Below the pieces are notes generated by a model. It was not told the DNA's origin. It worked only from the letters and a program-made list of their open reading frames with translations, and searched no databases. This document shows, piece by piece, positions 1 through 8,145 of a stretch of DNA of 64,000 nucleotides. Each line of letters starts with the position of its first letter. Position 1 is the first letter of the stretch. This stretch comes from Faecalibacterium prausnitzii (GTDB lineage: Bacteria > Bacillota > Clostridia > Oscillospirales > Ruminococcaceae), in contig NZ_PRLD01000001.1 of NCBI RefSeq assembly GCF_003287405.1, positions 372,001 to 436,000 of the forward strand, in the 5' to 3' direction. The position numbers were made by a program, and so were the translations under genes.

Positions 1-1
1 A

Positions 2-247
2 CTGGAGGATATGGATATGTCCGGGTTCCAGAAGGGGGCGACCTACGAGCAGATCAAGGCGTATGTGTTGGAGCATACTGGCTTGAAGGTGTCTTCCCTC
101 TACATCTCGCAAATAAAGCGCAAGTGCGGGCTGGATGTGGGGCAAAATTATAATCTGTCAAAGAAGGAAGATGCTAAAGTGCCAAAATGTCCGCCGGAGA
201 AGGAAGCGGCGATCAGGGATGCGTTGAAATATTTTCAGATGATTTAA
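2..247 (+). CDS. rlmD: Element-borne C-terminal tail of RlmD, 23S rRNA m5U methyltransferase (5' end outside window)
   Basis: An open frame enters from the left edge and ends at 247. Its 81 residues closely match the last part of the recombinase-fused tail at 10,350-10,596; both carry ATYxxIKAYVLE, QIKRKCG and KKEDAKVPKCPPEKEAAI. This is the C-terminal extension found after the methyltransferase domain in Clostridia RlmD proteins; the catalytic domain would lie upstream. The DNA of the two copies differs at many synonymous positions, so they are not a recent duplication. The best reading is that the element brought its own tail, so insertion left the chromosomal gene functional. A frame-internal ATG at 11 is probably not a start. 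Alternatively this is the tail of another rlmD-fused gene. Confidence 0.72.
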   Translation: MEDMDMSGFQKGATYEQIKAYVLEHTGLKVSSLYISQIKRKCGLDVGQNYNLSKKEDAKVPKCPPEKEAAIRDALKYFQMI

Positions 248-262
248 GAGTCTATTGAGCAA

Positions 263-297
263 AAAAGCAGTAAATCAATTTCAGATTTACTGCTTTT
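263..297 (+). terminator. rlmD: Intrinsic terminator after the rlmD tail
   Basis: A perfect 14-bp inverted repeat (263-276 and 284-297) with a 7-nt loop ends in TTTT. It starts 16 bases after the stop codon at 245-247 and would end rlmD transcription before the opposite-strand genes. It can also work for transcripts from the right. Confidence 0.8.
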
Positions 298-389
298 GCT
301 GGCCGGGCCGGTGAGCTACGAGCATTCATGACTTTTTGATAACTTGTTCCATACTGATATATTAAGCGGAAAGTTGTGGCCCTGTATTT

Positions 390-674
390 TCAGAGGGAAA
401 CGAATGCTCCTTGAATATATCCCACAAAATATGCCATCGCTATACTCAGTGCAATGCAACATATACATAGTATTTCAGCAATTACCTTTTTTTCGATTAT
501 TTCATTTATGGACTTTCCGTAATCAATAGTAGACCATACCATTGAAAGCAAAAATAGAATTGAAATCCATTGAGTATGAAATGATAGTCCCATGCTAACA
601 AATACATAGTTTGAGATGATGTAAAAAGCGCTTCTGACTACAACTTCTGTCACTTTTACAATCCGATTTCTCAT
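390..674 (-). CDS. Small membrane protein of unknown function
   Basis: A 94-residue protein read leftward from ATG at 674, with a GGGAG ribosome site just upstream; a longer in-frame start at 713 lacks one. It begins MRNRIVKV and shows three hydrophobic stretches, roughly residues 15-32, 35-52 and 70-90, with a polar loop (YGKSINEIIEKK) between the second and third. No family is recognised. It lies downstream of the lipoprotein, HAAS-domain and PadR genes on the same strand and may be part of that cargo unit, although a 160-base gap with a GC-rich hairpin (near 750-790) separates it. The local DNA is AT-rich compared with the replication genes of the element. Confidence 0.5.
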   Translation of the reverse strand: MRNRIVKVTEVVVRSAFYIISNYVFVSMGLSFHTQWISILFLLSMVWSTIDYGKSINEIIEKKVIAEILCICCIALSIAMAYFVGYIQGAFVSL

Positions 675-835
675 AGAATTCTCCCTCTCTGATAATACTG
701 TGGGCGGCAGCACTCCTTGCTGTCGCCCCTTGATTGCCTATCTGCAAAGGCGGGCGGGGCTGTCAACGGCGGCGCTTGCGCCGTTCATCTTGACCGTTGA
801 CTGGCTCGGCTGGCTTTGCTATTCCGTGATCTCTT

Positions 836-1279
836 TCAGTTATTGTCAAAGGAAATGTAGATAGTTAGACTATTGGGTATGTAGCTGATACTTAACCACT
901 TTTCGTCGTTTGATAAAAGTGTCCCGATAGAAACATAGTTTTCTCCCTCGATTTCCTCTGACACATTTTCAATTACGGAAAAGCCTTCTTGGTTCAAAAG
1001 CTCCATATACTCGTTATAGTCGTTTTCGCTAATACCGGTAAGGTTGATATTACAATTCTCATGTTCTGTATCAAGTGTAGCCCATGCAACCGTACCAGGC
1101 GCAACAGGAAGCCCCTCTGTGTACTCATTCTCAGGCCAAACACCCTCGTCCAATTTTGTAACACTATTAGATTGCGTATTGTTCTCATTGCTTGTCGGTG
1201 TAGATGAGGTATTTTGATTAGAACACGCAGCCAAAAAAATCATAATCATGATTGTGAATACAGAAATATATTTCTTCAT
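836..1279 (-). CDS. Putative lipoprotein
   Basis: A 147-residue protein with a classic lipoprotein signal: a lysine start (MKKY), a hydrophobic stretch and a lipobox ending LAACS, so Cys20 would be lipidated and the mature protein anchored outside the membrane. A Ser/Thr/Asn-rich linker follows (residues about 21-42), then an acidic globular part with alternating beta-like stretches. No domain is recognised. It ends the PadR-HAAS-lipoprotein unit and starts 3 bases after the HAAS gene stop, so the three are surely co-transcribed. Such triplets usually sense envelope conditions under PadR control, but the function here is unknown. Confidence 0.7.
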   Translation of the reverse strand: MKKYISVFTIMIMIFLAACSNQNTSSTPTSNENNTQSNSVTKLDEGVWPENEYTEGLPVAPGTVAWATLDTEHENCNINLTGISENDYNEYMELLNQEGFSVIENVSEEIEGENYVSIGTLLSNDEKWLSISYIPNSLTIYISFDNN

Positions 1280-1282
1280 TGG

Positions 1283-1741
1283 TTACCTCCTGTTTTTGTG
1301 TATGGTTCGGATAATTAACAAAAGAGCAATAGCTGTTGCTGCAAACCCAATAGCCAAAAGGATTTGCGAAATATCAAAGGCAAACGCGCCCTCAATCTGT
1401 ATATTTGTTGTCGCGTCGGCTTGTCCGATTGCTCCTTCTGGTACTTTTCCTGATTGTGTAACAGCATATACCGAAAAGGCAGCAGCCGCGATAACAAGCG
1501 CAGCAAGAGTAGAAATGATACCGTTCCGTTTTTTCGATTTGGTGTTATCAATGCCAAACTGTTCTGCGGTGCTGTCTGCAAATTCTTTTGGCGTCCCCAA
1601 ACGCTGGATAATCTGCTGCTCTGTTTCTCCATGCTCCATAGCAGACGCAAAAACTTCATTCAAGTCACGTACAACCTCTTTTTTCATTTTGCGTGGTAAA
1701 GATAGTTCCTTTTCAACCTGTTTGATATATTGTTCTTTCAT
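1283..1741 (-). CDS. HAAS/DUF1700-type membrane protein
   Basis: A 152-residue protein. Residues 1-65 form a helical HAAS-like domain (KQVEKELSLPRKMKKEVVRDL, then a RLGTPKEFAD motif) typical of DUF1700 proteins paired with PadR regulators. Two hydrophobic segments follow, about residues 75-93 and 122-143, ending in a basic tail (RTIHKNRR). The start overlaps the PadR stop by four bases, a sign of coupled translation. In characterised PadR-DUF1700 pairs the membrane protein transmits or tunes an envelope response; its partner here is probably the lipoprotein encoded just downstream. Confidence 0.72.
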   Translation of the reverse strand: MKEQYIKQVEKELSLPRKMKKEVVRDLNEVFASAMEHGETEQQIIQRLGTPKEFADSTAEQFGIDNTKSKKRNGIISTLAALVIAAAAFSVYAVTQSGKVPEGAIGQADATTNIQIEGAFAFDISQILLAIGFAATAIALLLIIRTIHKNRR

Positions 1742-2097
1742 TTGGATACCCTCGCTTGTTGATAACTTTCTATAAAGCCGTTTACGCAGTTTTCATAGCT
1801 TGACCAAAATAAGATTAGTTCATCAAGTACATTCCTGCCTTTATCCGTTAAAGAATAATACTTTTTTGAGCCGCCATTTGCCGCAGCCGGAGCCAATCGG
1901 CATTTGATTAGTTCTGCTTCCTGCAAACGATACAAAATGGGGTAAATGGTTCCCTCTTTCGCATATCCCAAAACAGACGCACTATTGTTCAATTCAGTTA
2001 TAATTTCATATCCATAAGTTTCCTTGCGTCCGATTAGGCACAAAAGTATCATTTCCAGAGAGCCTTTTTTGAATTGCTGGACATATTTGTTATTCAT
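1738..2097 (-). CDS. PadR-family transcriptional regulator
   Basis: A 119-residue winged-helix protein. The PadR signature is clear: GSLEMILLCLIGRKETYGYEI near the start, EGTIYPILYRLQEAELI in the recognition/wing region, and KKYYSLTDKGRNVLDEL, followed by a short C-terminal dimerisation helix. It heads a leftward operon with the HAAS protein and the lipoprotein, and PadR proteins usually repress their own promoter. That promoter should lie in the AT-rich stretch 2098-2160, where TATATT/TATAAT-like sequences are visible on the minus strand. The sensed ligand is unknown. Confidence 0.88.
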   Translation of the reverse strand: MNNKYVQQFKKGSLEMILLCLIGRKETYGYEIITELNNSASVLGYAKEGTIYPILYRLQEAELIKCRLAPAAANGGSKKYYSLTDKGRNVLDELILFWSSYENCVNGFIESYQQARVSK

Positions 2098-2659
2098 ATC
2101 GTCGCCTCTCTTTAGCTTTGCTATTTAGGCTCGCTAAGTAGCAACTATATTATATCTCTTCCGAAGTATCAGAGTCAATAGGCTTAACGAAAAAGTTACA
2201 AGATGTCTGTGTAAGGTAATGACAGAATAGCGGTGTGCTGGCAAACTATGCTTTATTTTGTTTTTTATCTAAATCATTCAATAGGGCGGTAGCATCCCTA
2301 TTGGCAAGGGGATTCCAAAAGGGAACAGCGTTCTCCTTTGTCTGGGGTGTTCAGAGGGGATAGTGTTCCCCTTTGACCGGAAGAATCCAAAGAAACCGGC
2401 GGTTTCGTGGCACACGATTTTCCGTAGGAAAGTCTAGTGTGTTATACCTTTGTGGAGCAGATGGCAGCCGGAATTGTAGCACACCCTGAAAAGTGTGGCC
2501 ACAGTTGCGGCGTTCTGGCGGGAAAGGTTGCCCCTTGCGGGGCAGCATAAGCGACAGAAAAAGGCTGGCAGGCGGTGCGGGCAAGCACTGTCTGTCAGCC
2601 GTGTCATTTGCGGAACAAAGGTATATCAAAGCCCCCGTCAGCCGCTGCTTCCCATCGTA
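2098..2659. other. Intergenic region of 562 bases between the PadR and sigma-factor units
   Basis: No convincing gene is present; short open frames here have no ribosome sites and no family resemblance. The left part (2098-2280) is AT-rich and should hold the PadR promoter. The middle contains short related motifs around GGGAACAGCGTTCTCC and GGGGATAGTGTTCCCC. An imperfect inverted repeat near 2412-2443 (CACACGATTTTCC / GGAAAGTCTAGTGTG) could be an oriT-like or regulatory hairpin. None of these has a confirmed role. Confidence 0.4.
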
Positions 2660-3322
2660 TCAGAACCACCACGGCAGCTTTCCGCGCAGGCTGTCCATCG
2701 CCTCGCCCTCCACCTTCTTTGTCCGGCTCTCGCTGAGATGGAAATGGAGCGCCGCGCCGATCAGCGGGTGCTCGATTCCATCGGTAAAGCCATAGCGGTA
2801 CAGCAGATAGGTCTGCTCTCTGGCTGTCAGCTTGTCCAGCGCCGCATACAATTCTATCAGCTGCTCTTTTTGGATATAGATTTGCTCCGGCGTTTGGGTG
2901 TGAGGGTCGGCTATGGCTTCGATCCGCAGCATCCGTTCATCCTCTGAGAGAACGTCATCCAGATATACTCTCTGGAAGCCGGGGGCGTCTTTCTTATCCA
3001 CCATCCGTTGCTCAAATAAACCGAGGGCGGCGCGGATGCAGTCCGTCATGGCGTTGCGGAGCGCCGGTGCTGCATAGGTCAGAAATTTCATGCCCCGTCC
3101 GGCATCAAACAAAGGGATCGCGTTCAGCAGGCCGATACTTCCCTCCTGCATCAAATCATCCAAATCAATTCCAATATCATTTTCATCCAGCCCCATGTTT
3201 CGGTATTGCTCCAGCGCAATTTTTCGGATGAATCCCAGATTCTTTTCCAGCAGAATGTCACGGGCAGCCGTATCCCCTTTCTGTGCCAGTCTGCACAGCT
3301 GCTCATTGCTCCGGGTCGGCAT
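2660..3322 (-). CDS. Element-encoded sigma-70-family factor
   Basis: A 220-residue protein with sigma region 2 (VEK-like AARDILLEKNLGFIRKIA, DLMQEGSIGLLNAI, FLTYAAPALRNAM, about residues 15-95) and a region-4-like C-terminus (LDKLTAREQTYLLYRYGF, then a helix-turn-helix-like segment to residue 215). DLMQEG and the region-2 aromatic FLTYA core are intact, so it should bind core RNA polymerase. It starts inside the last 20 bases of the upstream XRE gene, so the two are translationally coupled. This pairing suggests the XRE protein and sigma factor jointly control element genes. No dedicated anti-sigma factor is seen unless the XRE protein plays that part. Confidence 0.78.
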   Translation of the reverse strand: MPTRSNEQLCRLAQKGDTAARDILLEKNLGFIRKIALEQYRNMGLDENDIGIDLDDLMQEGSIGLLNAIPLFDAGRGMKFLTYAAPALRNAMTDCIRAALGLFEQRMVDKKDAPGFQRVYLDDVLSEDERMLRIEAIADPHTQTPEQIYIQKEQLIELYAALDKLTAREQTYLLYRYGFTDGIEHPLIGAALHFHLSESRTKKVEGEAMDSLRGKLPWWF

Positions 3323-4142
3323 TTTGCTTCTCCTGCGCGTGGTCTAAGGTGGATTGGAGAAATTCCGTCAGCGCCTGACCGAACTTGTCTAATGCTTCCT
3401 TTTGCACACCGTCCATCCCCGCTGCGCTCTGGGTAACGGCGGCGGAAATCATTTCGGGCGTGATGGTCGGAGTATGAACATCCGCCCCTTTGGTGAGTTC
3501 GGTAAACATCTGCTGAGTGATGCCCTTGGTCAAGGACTGCGCTGCTGTGAAATCGTTGCCGATCTCTTTCTTCACTTCCCGCAGCGCCGCCATAAATGTG
3601 TTCTGTATCATCGTCAGGTCTGCCTGATATACGGGAACTTTCTGCCGGTTGACAGTTCTGGCCGCCTGCACCGCAGCGTCTGTTTTATTGTTTCGGCGTA
3701 GCATGGCGCTGAGAGTAGTAAGCATCTGGTTCTGTCCGGCGAAACCGGCGGCCAGCGTATCGTCAAAATATTGCTCAATCATATAGGTGACTTCTGCAAA
3801 GCGAGGGCTTTCCAAAAGGCGGTTGACGATCTCTGCATTGGCTTTTCCGGTGTACAGATTCCGCGCCGCCTGCACCGACAGGCCCAGTTCTTCAATATCA
3901 AAATTTGTCCGGTCGGGCGTGTTGACTTCCCCCAGCAGGAAATCTGTGGAGACTTCAAACACTTTCGCAATGCGGAGCAAATGTTCTGTGCTGATCTTAT
4001 CAGTCTTACCGCTGACAAACCGGCTGATGGCGCTCTCGGTGCTGCCGATGCGGGTCGCCAGCTGTGCCTGGGTAATTTTATGTTCCTTCATAAGCTCCTG
4101 CATCCGCTGCCGGATATTGCCGGGCAGATAGGCTCCCTCCAT
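3303..4142 (-). CDS. XRE-family regulator with long C-terminal domain
   Basis: A 279-residue protein from ATG at 4142, chosen because GAGAGG lies about 8 bases upstream; a GTG at 4151 is the alternative. Residues about 5-70 form a Cro/CI helix-turn-helix (ITQAQLATRIGSTESAISRF, then TEHLLRIAKVFEVSTDFLLG). The rest is mostly helical with no recognised domain; residues 85-130 resemble the C-terminal part of several Clostridia element regulators. Transcribed leftward, divergently from the primase gene at 4376, it likely controls both promoters in the 230-base gap. The sigma-factor gene follows with an overlap. Confidence 0.78.
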   Translation of the reverse strand: MEGAYLPGNIRQRMQELMKEHKITQAQLATRIGSTESAISRFVSGKTDKISTEHLLRIAKVFEVSTDFLLGEVNTPDRTNFDIEELGLSVQAARNLYTGKANAEIVNRLLESPRFAEVTYMIEQYFDDTLAAGFAGQNQMLTTLSAMLRRNNKTDAAVQAARTVNRQKVPVYQADLTMIQNTFMAALREVKKEIGNDFTAAQSLTKGITQQMFTELTKGADVHTPTITPEMISAAVTQSAAGMDGVQKEALDKFGQALTEFLQSTLDHAQEKQNADPEQ

Positions 4143-4375
4143 GTGACGCACCTCTCTTCTGAAAACTCTCTTTATCCATTATACCTGATAAAACCAGCGC
4201 GGGCAAATGCTTTCCGCTGGCTTCGCCGCTCTGAGGTCTTGCATTTTTGCAAGATTTCAGGGCGGCGTTTTTTCATTTCTTGCACTTTTAGCGGATTTTT
4301 CGGTTTATAGGCTTTTTCCCCGTATATTCAGGCAGACGGGCAGATACCGTCAATAAATAATGGAGGACAAAGCCT

Positions 4376-4996
4376 ATGAATTTATTTGAAACTGTAAAAT
4401 CCGCTGTCACCGTGAAGCAGGCCGCCGAATACTACGGCTGTAAGGTCAACCGGGGCGATATGATCTGCTGCCCCTTCCACGATGACCGGCATCCCAGCAT
4501 GAAGCTGAACAGGGATTATTTCTATTGCTTTGGCTGCGGGGCTACCGGGGATGTGATCGATTTTGTGGCGCGGCTGTTCGGCCTGAGCAGCTACGAGGCC
4601 GCAAAGAAGCTGGCCTATGACTTTGGCATCGACCCGGACAAGCCCCCGGCAGCGATGGCTTTGAAAAAGCCCTATCCGCTGGCGCAGGATTTCCGCAACG
4701 ATGAGATACACTGCCAGCGGGTGCTCTGCGATTATCTGCATCTGCTGGAACGCTGGAAGGTCGAATATGCCCCGCAATCGCCGGAGGATGAACTGGATGA
4801 CCGCTTTGTGGAAGCCTGTCATATGATCGAGTATGTAAATGATTTGTTGGACGTTCTCATGTTTGCGGAACTGAAGCAGCGTGTGAAAGCGGTGGATATG
4901 CTGCTGAAGGACGGCACTATCACCGCGCTGGAGCAGCGGCTCAGACGTCTGGAAAAGGAGGTGCAGCACCGTGGCGAAGAACGAGCAATCGCGTGA
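4376..4996 (+). CDS. CHC2 zinc-finger DNA primase-like protein
   Basis: A 206-residue protein. The N-terminal 95 residues are a DnaG-type zinc-binding domain: CCPFHDDRHPSM and then YCFGCGATGDVIDF, giving the CHC2 ligand set (Cys, His, Cys, Cys). The TOPRIM catalytic domain is absent; the C-terminal half is helical and ends in charged coil. Such short CHC2 proteins partner with a separate P4-type helicase, here encoded immediately downstream with a 26-base overlap. Together they would prime and unwind the excised element. The homologous pair in IME-2 (21,803 and 22,359) has the same design. The ribosome site is GGAGG before ATG 4376. Confidence 0.87.
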   Translation: MNLFETVKSAVTVKQAAEYYGCKVNRGDMICCPFHDDRHPSMKLNRDYFYCFGCGATGDVIDFVARLFGLSSYEAAKKLAYDFGIDPDKPPAAMALKKPYPLAQDFRNDEIHCQRVLCDYLHLLERWKVEYAPQSPEDELDDRFVEACHMIEYVNDLLDVLMFAELKQRVKAVDMLLKDGTITALEQRLRRLEKEVQHRGEERAIA

Positions 4997-6344
4997 GGCC
5001 AACCAGCCCATCTGGTTTGACGGCAAGAGTATCAATGAAGCCCTGTTTTGTGATGATTTTCTCGGCAGACACAAAATCATCTACACAAACGGGGCTTTTT
5101 TCACGCCTGATGGCCGCGTGACCGATGAGCTGCCACTGCGTGGAGAAATTTTTGAGGAACTGAAATGCTGTGCGGTCAGCAATATCCCCCGCAAAATCAG
5201 CAATATCGTGGAGCTGATGAAGCTGGCGGCGCTGGTAGAGGATTTCCCGCCGGAGGCTGACCGCATTCATCTGGCAAACGGCACGTTGTTTCTGGATGGC
5301 TCCTTTACGGAGGGAAAACCGGACATCGTGCGTTGCCGCCTGCCGGTGGCCTATAATCCCGATGCGCCCACGCCGACCCGCTGGCTGGCTTTTCTGTATG
5401 GGCTTCTTTACCCGGAGGACATTCCCACTTTGCAGGAATATATCGGCTACTGCCTGATCCCCAGCAACAAGGGACAGCGCATGATGGTCATTAAGGGCAA
5501 TGGCGGCGAGGGTAAGAGCCAGATCGGCGCGGTGCTGTCCGCCCTGTTCGGCAGCAACATGAAGGACGGCAGCATCGGCAAAATTTCCGAGAACCGTTTT
5601 GCCCGCGCTGATCTGGAACACATTCTGCTGTGTGTGGACGATGATATGCGGATGGAGGCACTGCGGCAGACCAACTATGTCAAATCCATCGTCACCGCAC
5701 AGGGTAAAATGGATTTGGAGCGTAAAGGCAAGCAGAGCTATCAGGGATGGATGTGCGCCCGGCTGCTGGCATTCAGCAATGGCGACTTGCAGGCTCTCTT
5801 TGACCGCAGTGATGGCTTTTATCGGCGGCAGTTGGTGCTGACCGCCAAAGAGAAACCTGCCGACCGTGTGGATGATCCCGACCTGGCAGAGAAGATGAAG
5901 GCCGAGGTGGAGGGCATTCTGCTGTGGGCTTTTGCGGGATTGCAGCGGTTGGTAGCGAACAACTTCAAGTTCACCGAGAGCCAGCGCACCAGAGAGAACC
6001 GGGAGGCCGTCAAGCGGGACAACAATAACGTGTTTGATTTTCTGGAATCCGAGGGCTATATCCGGCTGAAAGCGGATGCGTCCATCAGTTCAAAGGATTG
6101 CTACGACATTTACCGGATGTGGTGCGAGGAAAATAGCCTGACTGCACTCAAACGCCGCAGCTTCAGCGATGCGCTGGTGGCAGCCTGCGGTAAGTACAAT
6201 CTGGAACACTGCAACACGATTACCAATTCGGCAGGACGCCGGGTATGGGGCTTTATGGGGATCGAGGCAGTGGCAAGGCCGCATATAAACGAGTTTACGG
6301 ACGCTTCACAGTGTACGTACGTACCGGAAGACTGGCGGGATTGA
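4971..6344 (+). CDS. Phage/plasmid primase, P4-type SF3 helicase
   Basis: A 457-residue protein. After an N-terminal domain (1-150) comes the D5/P4 helicase core: Walker A as GNGGEGKSQIG (about residue 178), Walker B-like LLCVDDDM, and an SF3 sensor region with LLAFSNGDLQALFDRSDGFYRR. This ring helicase opens DNA at an element origin and works with the CHC2 protein encoded just upstream. Its last bases form the left arm of a 15-bp inverted repeat (6313-6374), so the likely origin adjoins the gene. The C-terminal winged-helix region (FLESEGYI to the end) probably contacts that DNA. Confidence 0.85.
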   Translation: MAKNEQSREANQPIWFDGKSINEALFCDDFLGRHKIIYTNGAFFTPDGRVTDELPLRGEIFEELKCCAVSNIPRKISNIVELMKLAALVEDFPPEADRIHLANGTLFLDGSFTEGKPDIVRCRLPVAYNPDAPTPTRWLAFLYGLLYPEDIPTLQEYIGYCLIPSNKGQRMMVIKGNGGEGKSQIGAVLSALFGSNMKDGSIGKISENRFARADLEHILLCVDDDMRMEALRQTNYVKSIVTAQGKMDLERKGKQSYQGWMCARLLAFSNGDLQALFDRSDGFYRRQLVLTAKEKPADRVDDPDLAEKMKAEVEGILLWAFAGLQRLVANNFKFTESQRTRENREAVKRDNNNVFDFLESEGYIRLKADASISSKDCYDIYRMWCEENSLTALKRRSFSDALVAACGKYNLEHCNTITNSAGRRVWGFMGIEAVARPHINEFTDASQCTYVPEDWRD

Positions 6345-6374
6345 TTTCCGATCTGGTCGCCGGTACGTATGTAC
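6313..6374. repeat. 15-bp inverted repeat at the end of the helicase gene
   Basis: GTACGTACGTACCGG at 6313-6327 and CCGGTACGTATGTAC at 6360-6374 are inverted copies with one mismatch, separated by 32 bases. The left arm lies in the helicase coding region and the right arm beyond its stop. The position, directly after a replication helicase, suits an origin or a protein-binding site; a simple terminator is unlikely because no T-run follows. Confidence 0.6.
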
Positions 6375-6937
6375 GCAGCGATTGACCCTGTTACCTCATA
6401 TATTGTAGAGGCGCTTCATTTGGATAAAGTGGTCGTGCCCATTTTGGGTACACCTATTTTGATGTGTAAAAGTGGTTATGGATATTTTGTCCACCACCAG
6501 AACCGTGAAATTCTTCGCGCTTTTGTGCTGTGAAACAGGTGTGGTCATTTTGACCACACCTGAAGCGGTCAGTAAAAGCGGTAATTTTGCAGGCATATTT
6601 TAGAGCAATCTCAAAACAGCGAAATGTTTCTCTTTTATCCGTATACAGTTCGCCGGATGGCGGCTCACGGAACGACGTACAGATTGCAGCATTTTGTGAC
6701 AATACAGCCCGAACAGTGAAAAGTCCCGCATTTCTGTGAAGTCGAATATTCCGCCGTTGACCAACGATACGCAGGGAATCATTTCTATCGCAAAACAGCA
6801 TTTGCACAAATTTCACCATTGACCAAAGCCGGTGCGCTCCCCAGCGTAGCCGGTTCTTTTTATGACGCAACCGAAAATCATGTTTTATCTATCAAGTGAC
6901 AAAGGGCTTCACTTGCGAAAATGGAGGAATATATTTT
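6345..6937. other. Candidate replication origin / oriT region of IME-1
   Basis: About 590 bases without a convincing gene between helicase and relaxase operons. It contains three related ATTTTG-N(3-4)-ACACC-type motifs (near 6434-6448, 6483-6497 and 6547-6560), a perfect 12-bp palindrome with a 3-base loop at 6536-6562 (CAGGTGTGGTCA / TGACCACACCTG), and an imperfect GC hairpin near 6825-6855 upstream of the relaxase operon. Repeats plus palindromes beside a helicase and a MobV relaxase suggest an origin on the left and a transfer origin on the right. Which part is which is inference. Confidence 0.5.
6536..6562. repeat. Perfect 12-bp palindrome with TTT loop
   Basis: CAGGTGTGGTCA (6536-6547) and TGACCACACCTG (6551-6562) pair perfectly around TTT. 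There is no T-tract, so it is not an ordinary terminator. It embeds one of three ATTTTG-type repeats of the region and could be a binding site for the helicase, an origin hairpin or the relaxase recognition hairpin. Confidence 0.65.
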
Positions 6938-7156
6938 ATGAAGTCAAGTATCCGAAACGAAATCAAGGCGCAGATCATCCGCGCCGGTTACACCATGCAG
7001 GAAGTCGTTGACCAGCTGCACGATGAGTATGGGTGGAGCGACAGCGTATCCAATCTTTCCGGAAAATTGCAGCGGGAATCGCTGCGGTATCGGGAGGCCG
7101 TGGAGTTGGCTGACGTGCTGGGATATGACATTGTCTGGCAGAAACGGAGGGATTGA
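6938..7156 (+). CDS. Small helix-turn-helix-like protein, relaxase operon
   Basis: A 72-residue protein from ATG at 6938, set by GGAGGAA 8-9 bases upstream; an earlier in-frame ATG at 6896 has no such site. The sequence (IRNEIKAQIIRAGYTMQEVVDQL, then SDSVSNLSGKLQRES, then ELADVLGYDIVWQ) reads as a Cro-like five-helix fold. Small proteins of this sort often precede MobV relaxases and may act as auxiliary oriT-binding or regulatory factors; that role is inferred. Its stop is just before the relaxase start, sharing one operon. Confidence 0.7.
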   Translation: MKSSIRNEIKAQIIRAGYTMQEVVDQLHDEYGWSDSVSNLSGKLQRESLRYREAVELADVLGYDIVWQKRRD

Positions 7157-7158
7157 GT

Positions 7159-8145
7159 ATGGAAAAAGCACAATACGCGATTATGCGATTTGCCAAATAT
7201 AAGGGGCCTGAAATCGGCAATATCGAGGCCCATAACGAGCGCACAAAGGAAAAGTACGCCAGTAATCCCGATGTGGATACCAGCCGAAGCAAGTACAACT
7301 TCCATCTGGTCAAACCGCCCGGCAAGTACCGGGCCGAGTCAGAGAGGCAAATTGCCGCTGCCGGATGCCGTACCCGGAAAGACAGTATCCGTATGATCGA
7401 GACGCTGTTCACAGCCAGCCCGGAGTTCTTTAAGGGAAAGAAACGGGCGGAAATTCGGGTATTTTTCGAGGAAGCTCTGCACTTTCTGGAACAGCATCAG
7501 TCCAAAGAGACAATTATATCCGCCGTGGTGCATATGGACGAGAAAACGCCCCATATGCACCTTTGTTTTGTCCCTTTGACGGAGGATGGCAGGCTCAGCG
7601 CCAAAGACATCATGGGCAATAAAAAGAAGCTGACCTGGTGGCAGGATGAGTTTTGGAAACACATGGTCAAGAAGTTTCCAGATTTGGAGCGTGGCGAGAG
7701 CGCCAGCCTGACCGGGCGCGACCATATCCCGCCCCGCGTATTTAAGGAGATGACCAGACTGACCAAACAGAAAAGCAAACTGGAGGATCTGCTCACTGGA
7801 ATCAATCCCTTTAACGCCAAAAGCCGGGCGGAGGAAATCTGCAAGATTCTGGATAGCTATATTCCCAGCGTGGAGAAGATGGACACGCTGCTGCGGAAAT
7901 ATGGCGTGGCTTTTACGAAAACAGCATCCGAAAACAAAAAGCTGAAAACGAAAAATGCCGAGCTGGAAGAATCTCTTGCATCGGCGCAGAAGGTCAGCAC
8001 CCTAAAGCAGATCGAAGACCTCAAGCTGCGGCGCGACTATGACAGTGCCGTGGCGATTTTGGAACAGATACCGGCAGAAGTTTTGAACATCTATGCGCAG
8101 AGCAGCCATAGAGGAAAGGAGCGGCCTATTGAGCAAAGTTTATGA
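7159..8145 (+). CDS. MobV-family (Pre/Mob) relaxase
   Basis: A 328-residue protein from ATG 7159 with CGGAGG 8 bases upstream; a TTG two codons earlier is less likely. The N-terminus (MEKAQYAIMRFAKYKGPEIGNIEAHNER) and the catalytic metal-binding motif VHMDEKTPHMHLCFVPL (HxDExTPHxH, about residues 125-140) define the MobV relaxases of small Gram-positive plasmids and IMEs. It would nick oriT and pilot one strand into a co-resident conjugation machine. The C-terminal third is coiled coil (LEDLLTGINP to KQIEDLKLRRDYD). It is shorter than many plasmid Mob proteins (about 400-500 residues) but retains the catalytic domain. Confidence 0.88.
   Translation: MEKAQYAIMRFAKYKGPEIGNIEAHNERTKEKYASNPDVDTSRSKYNFHLVKPPGKYRAESERQIAAAGCRTRKDSIRMIETLFTASPEFFKGKKRAEIRVFFEEALHFLEQHQSKETIISAVVHMDEKTPHMHLCFVPLTEDGRLSAKDIMGNKKKLTWWQDEFWKHMVKKFPDLERGESASLTGRDHIPPRVFKEMTRLTKQKSKLEDLLTGINPFNAKSRAEEICKILDSYIPSVEKMDTLLRKYGVAFTKTASENKKLKTKNAELEESLASAQKVSTLKQIEDLKLRRDYDSAVAILEQIPAEVLNIYAQSSHRGKERPIEQSL

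Noticed and set aside
2351-2629. Leftward open frame of 92 codons in the gap after PadR
   Set aside because: No ribosome site, odd Pro/Arg-rich composition and no family resemblance; it lies in a repeat-containing control region.
4382-5080. Long leftward open frame opposite the CHC2 primase gene
   Set aside because: It is the complement of a convincing gene with intact zinc motif; the antisense product resembles no family.
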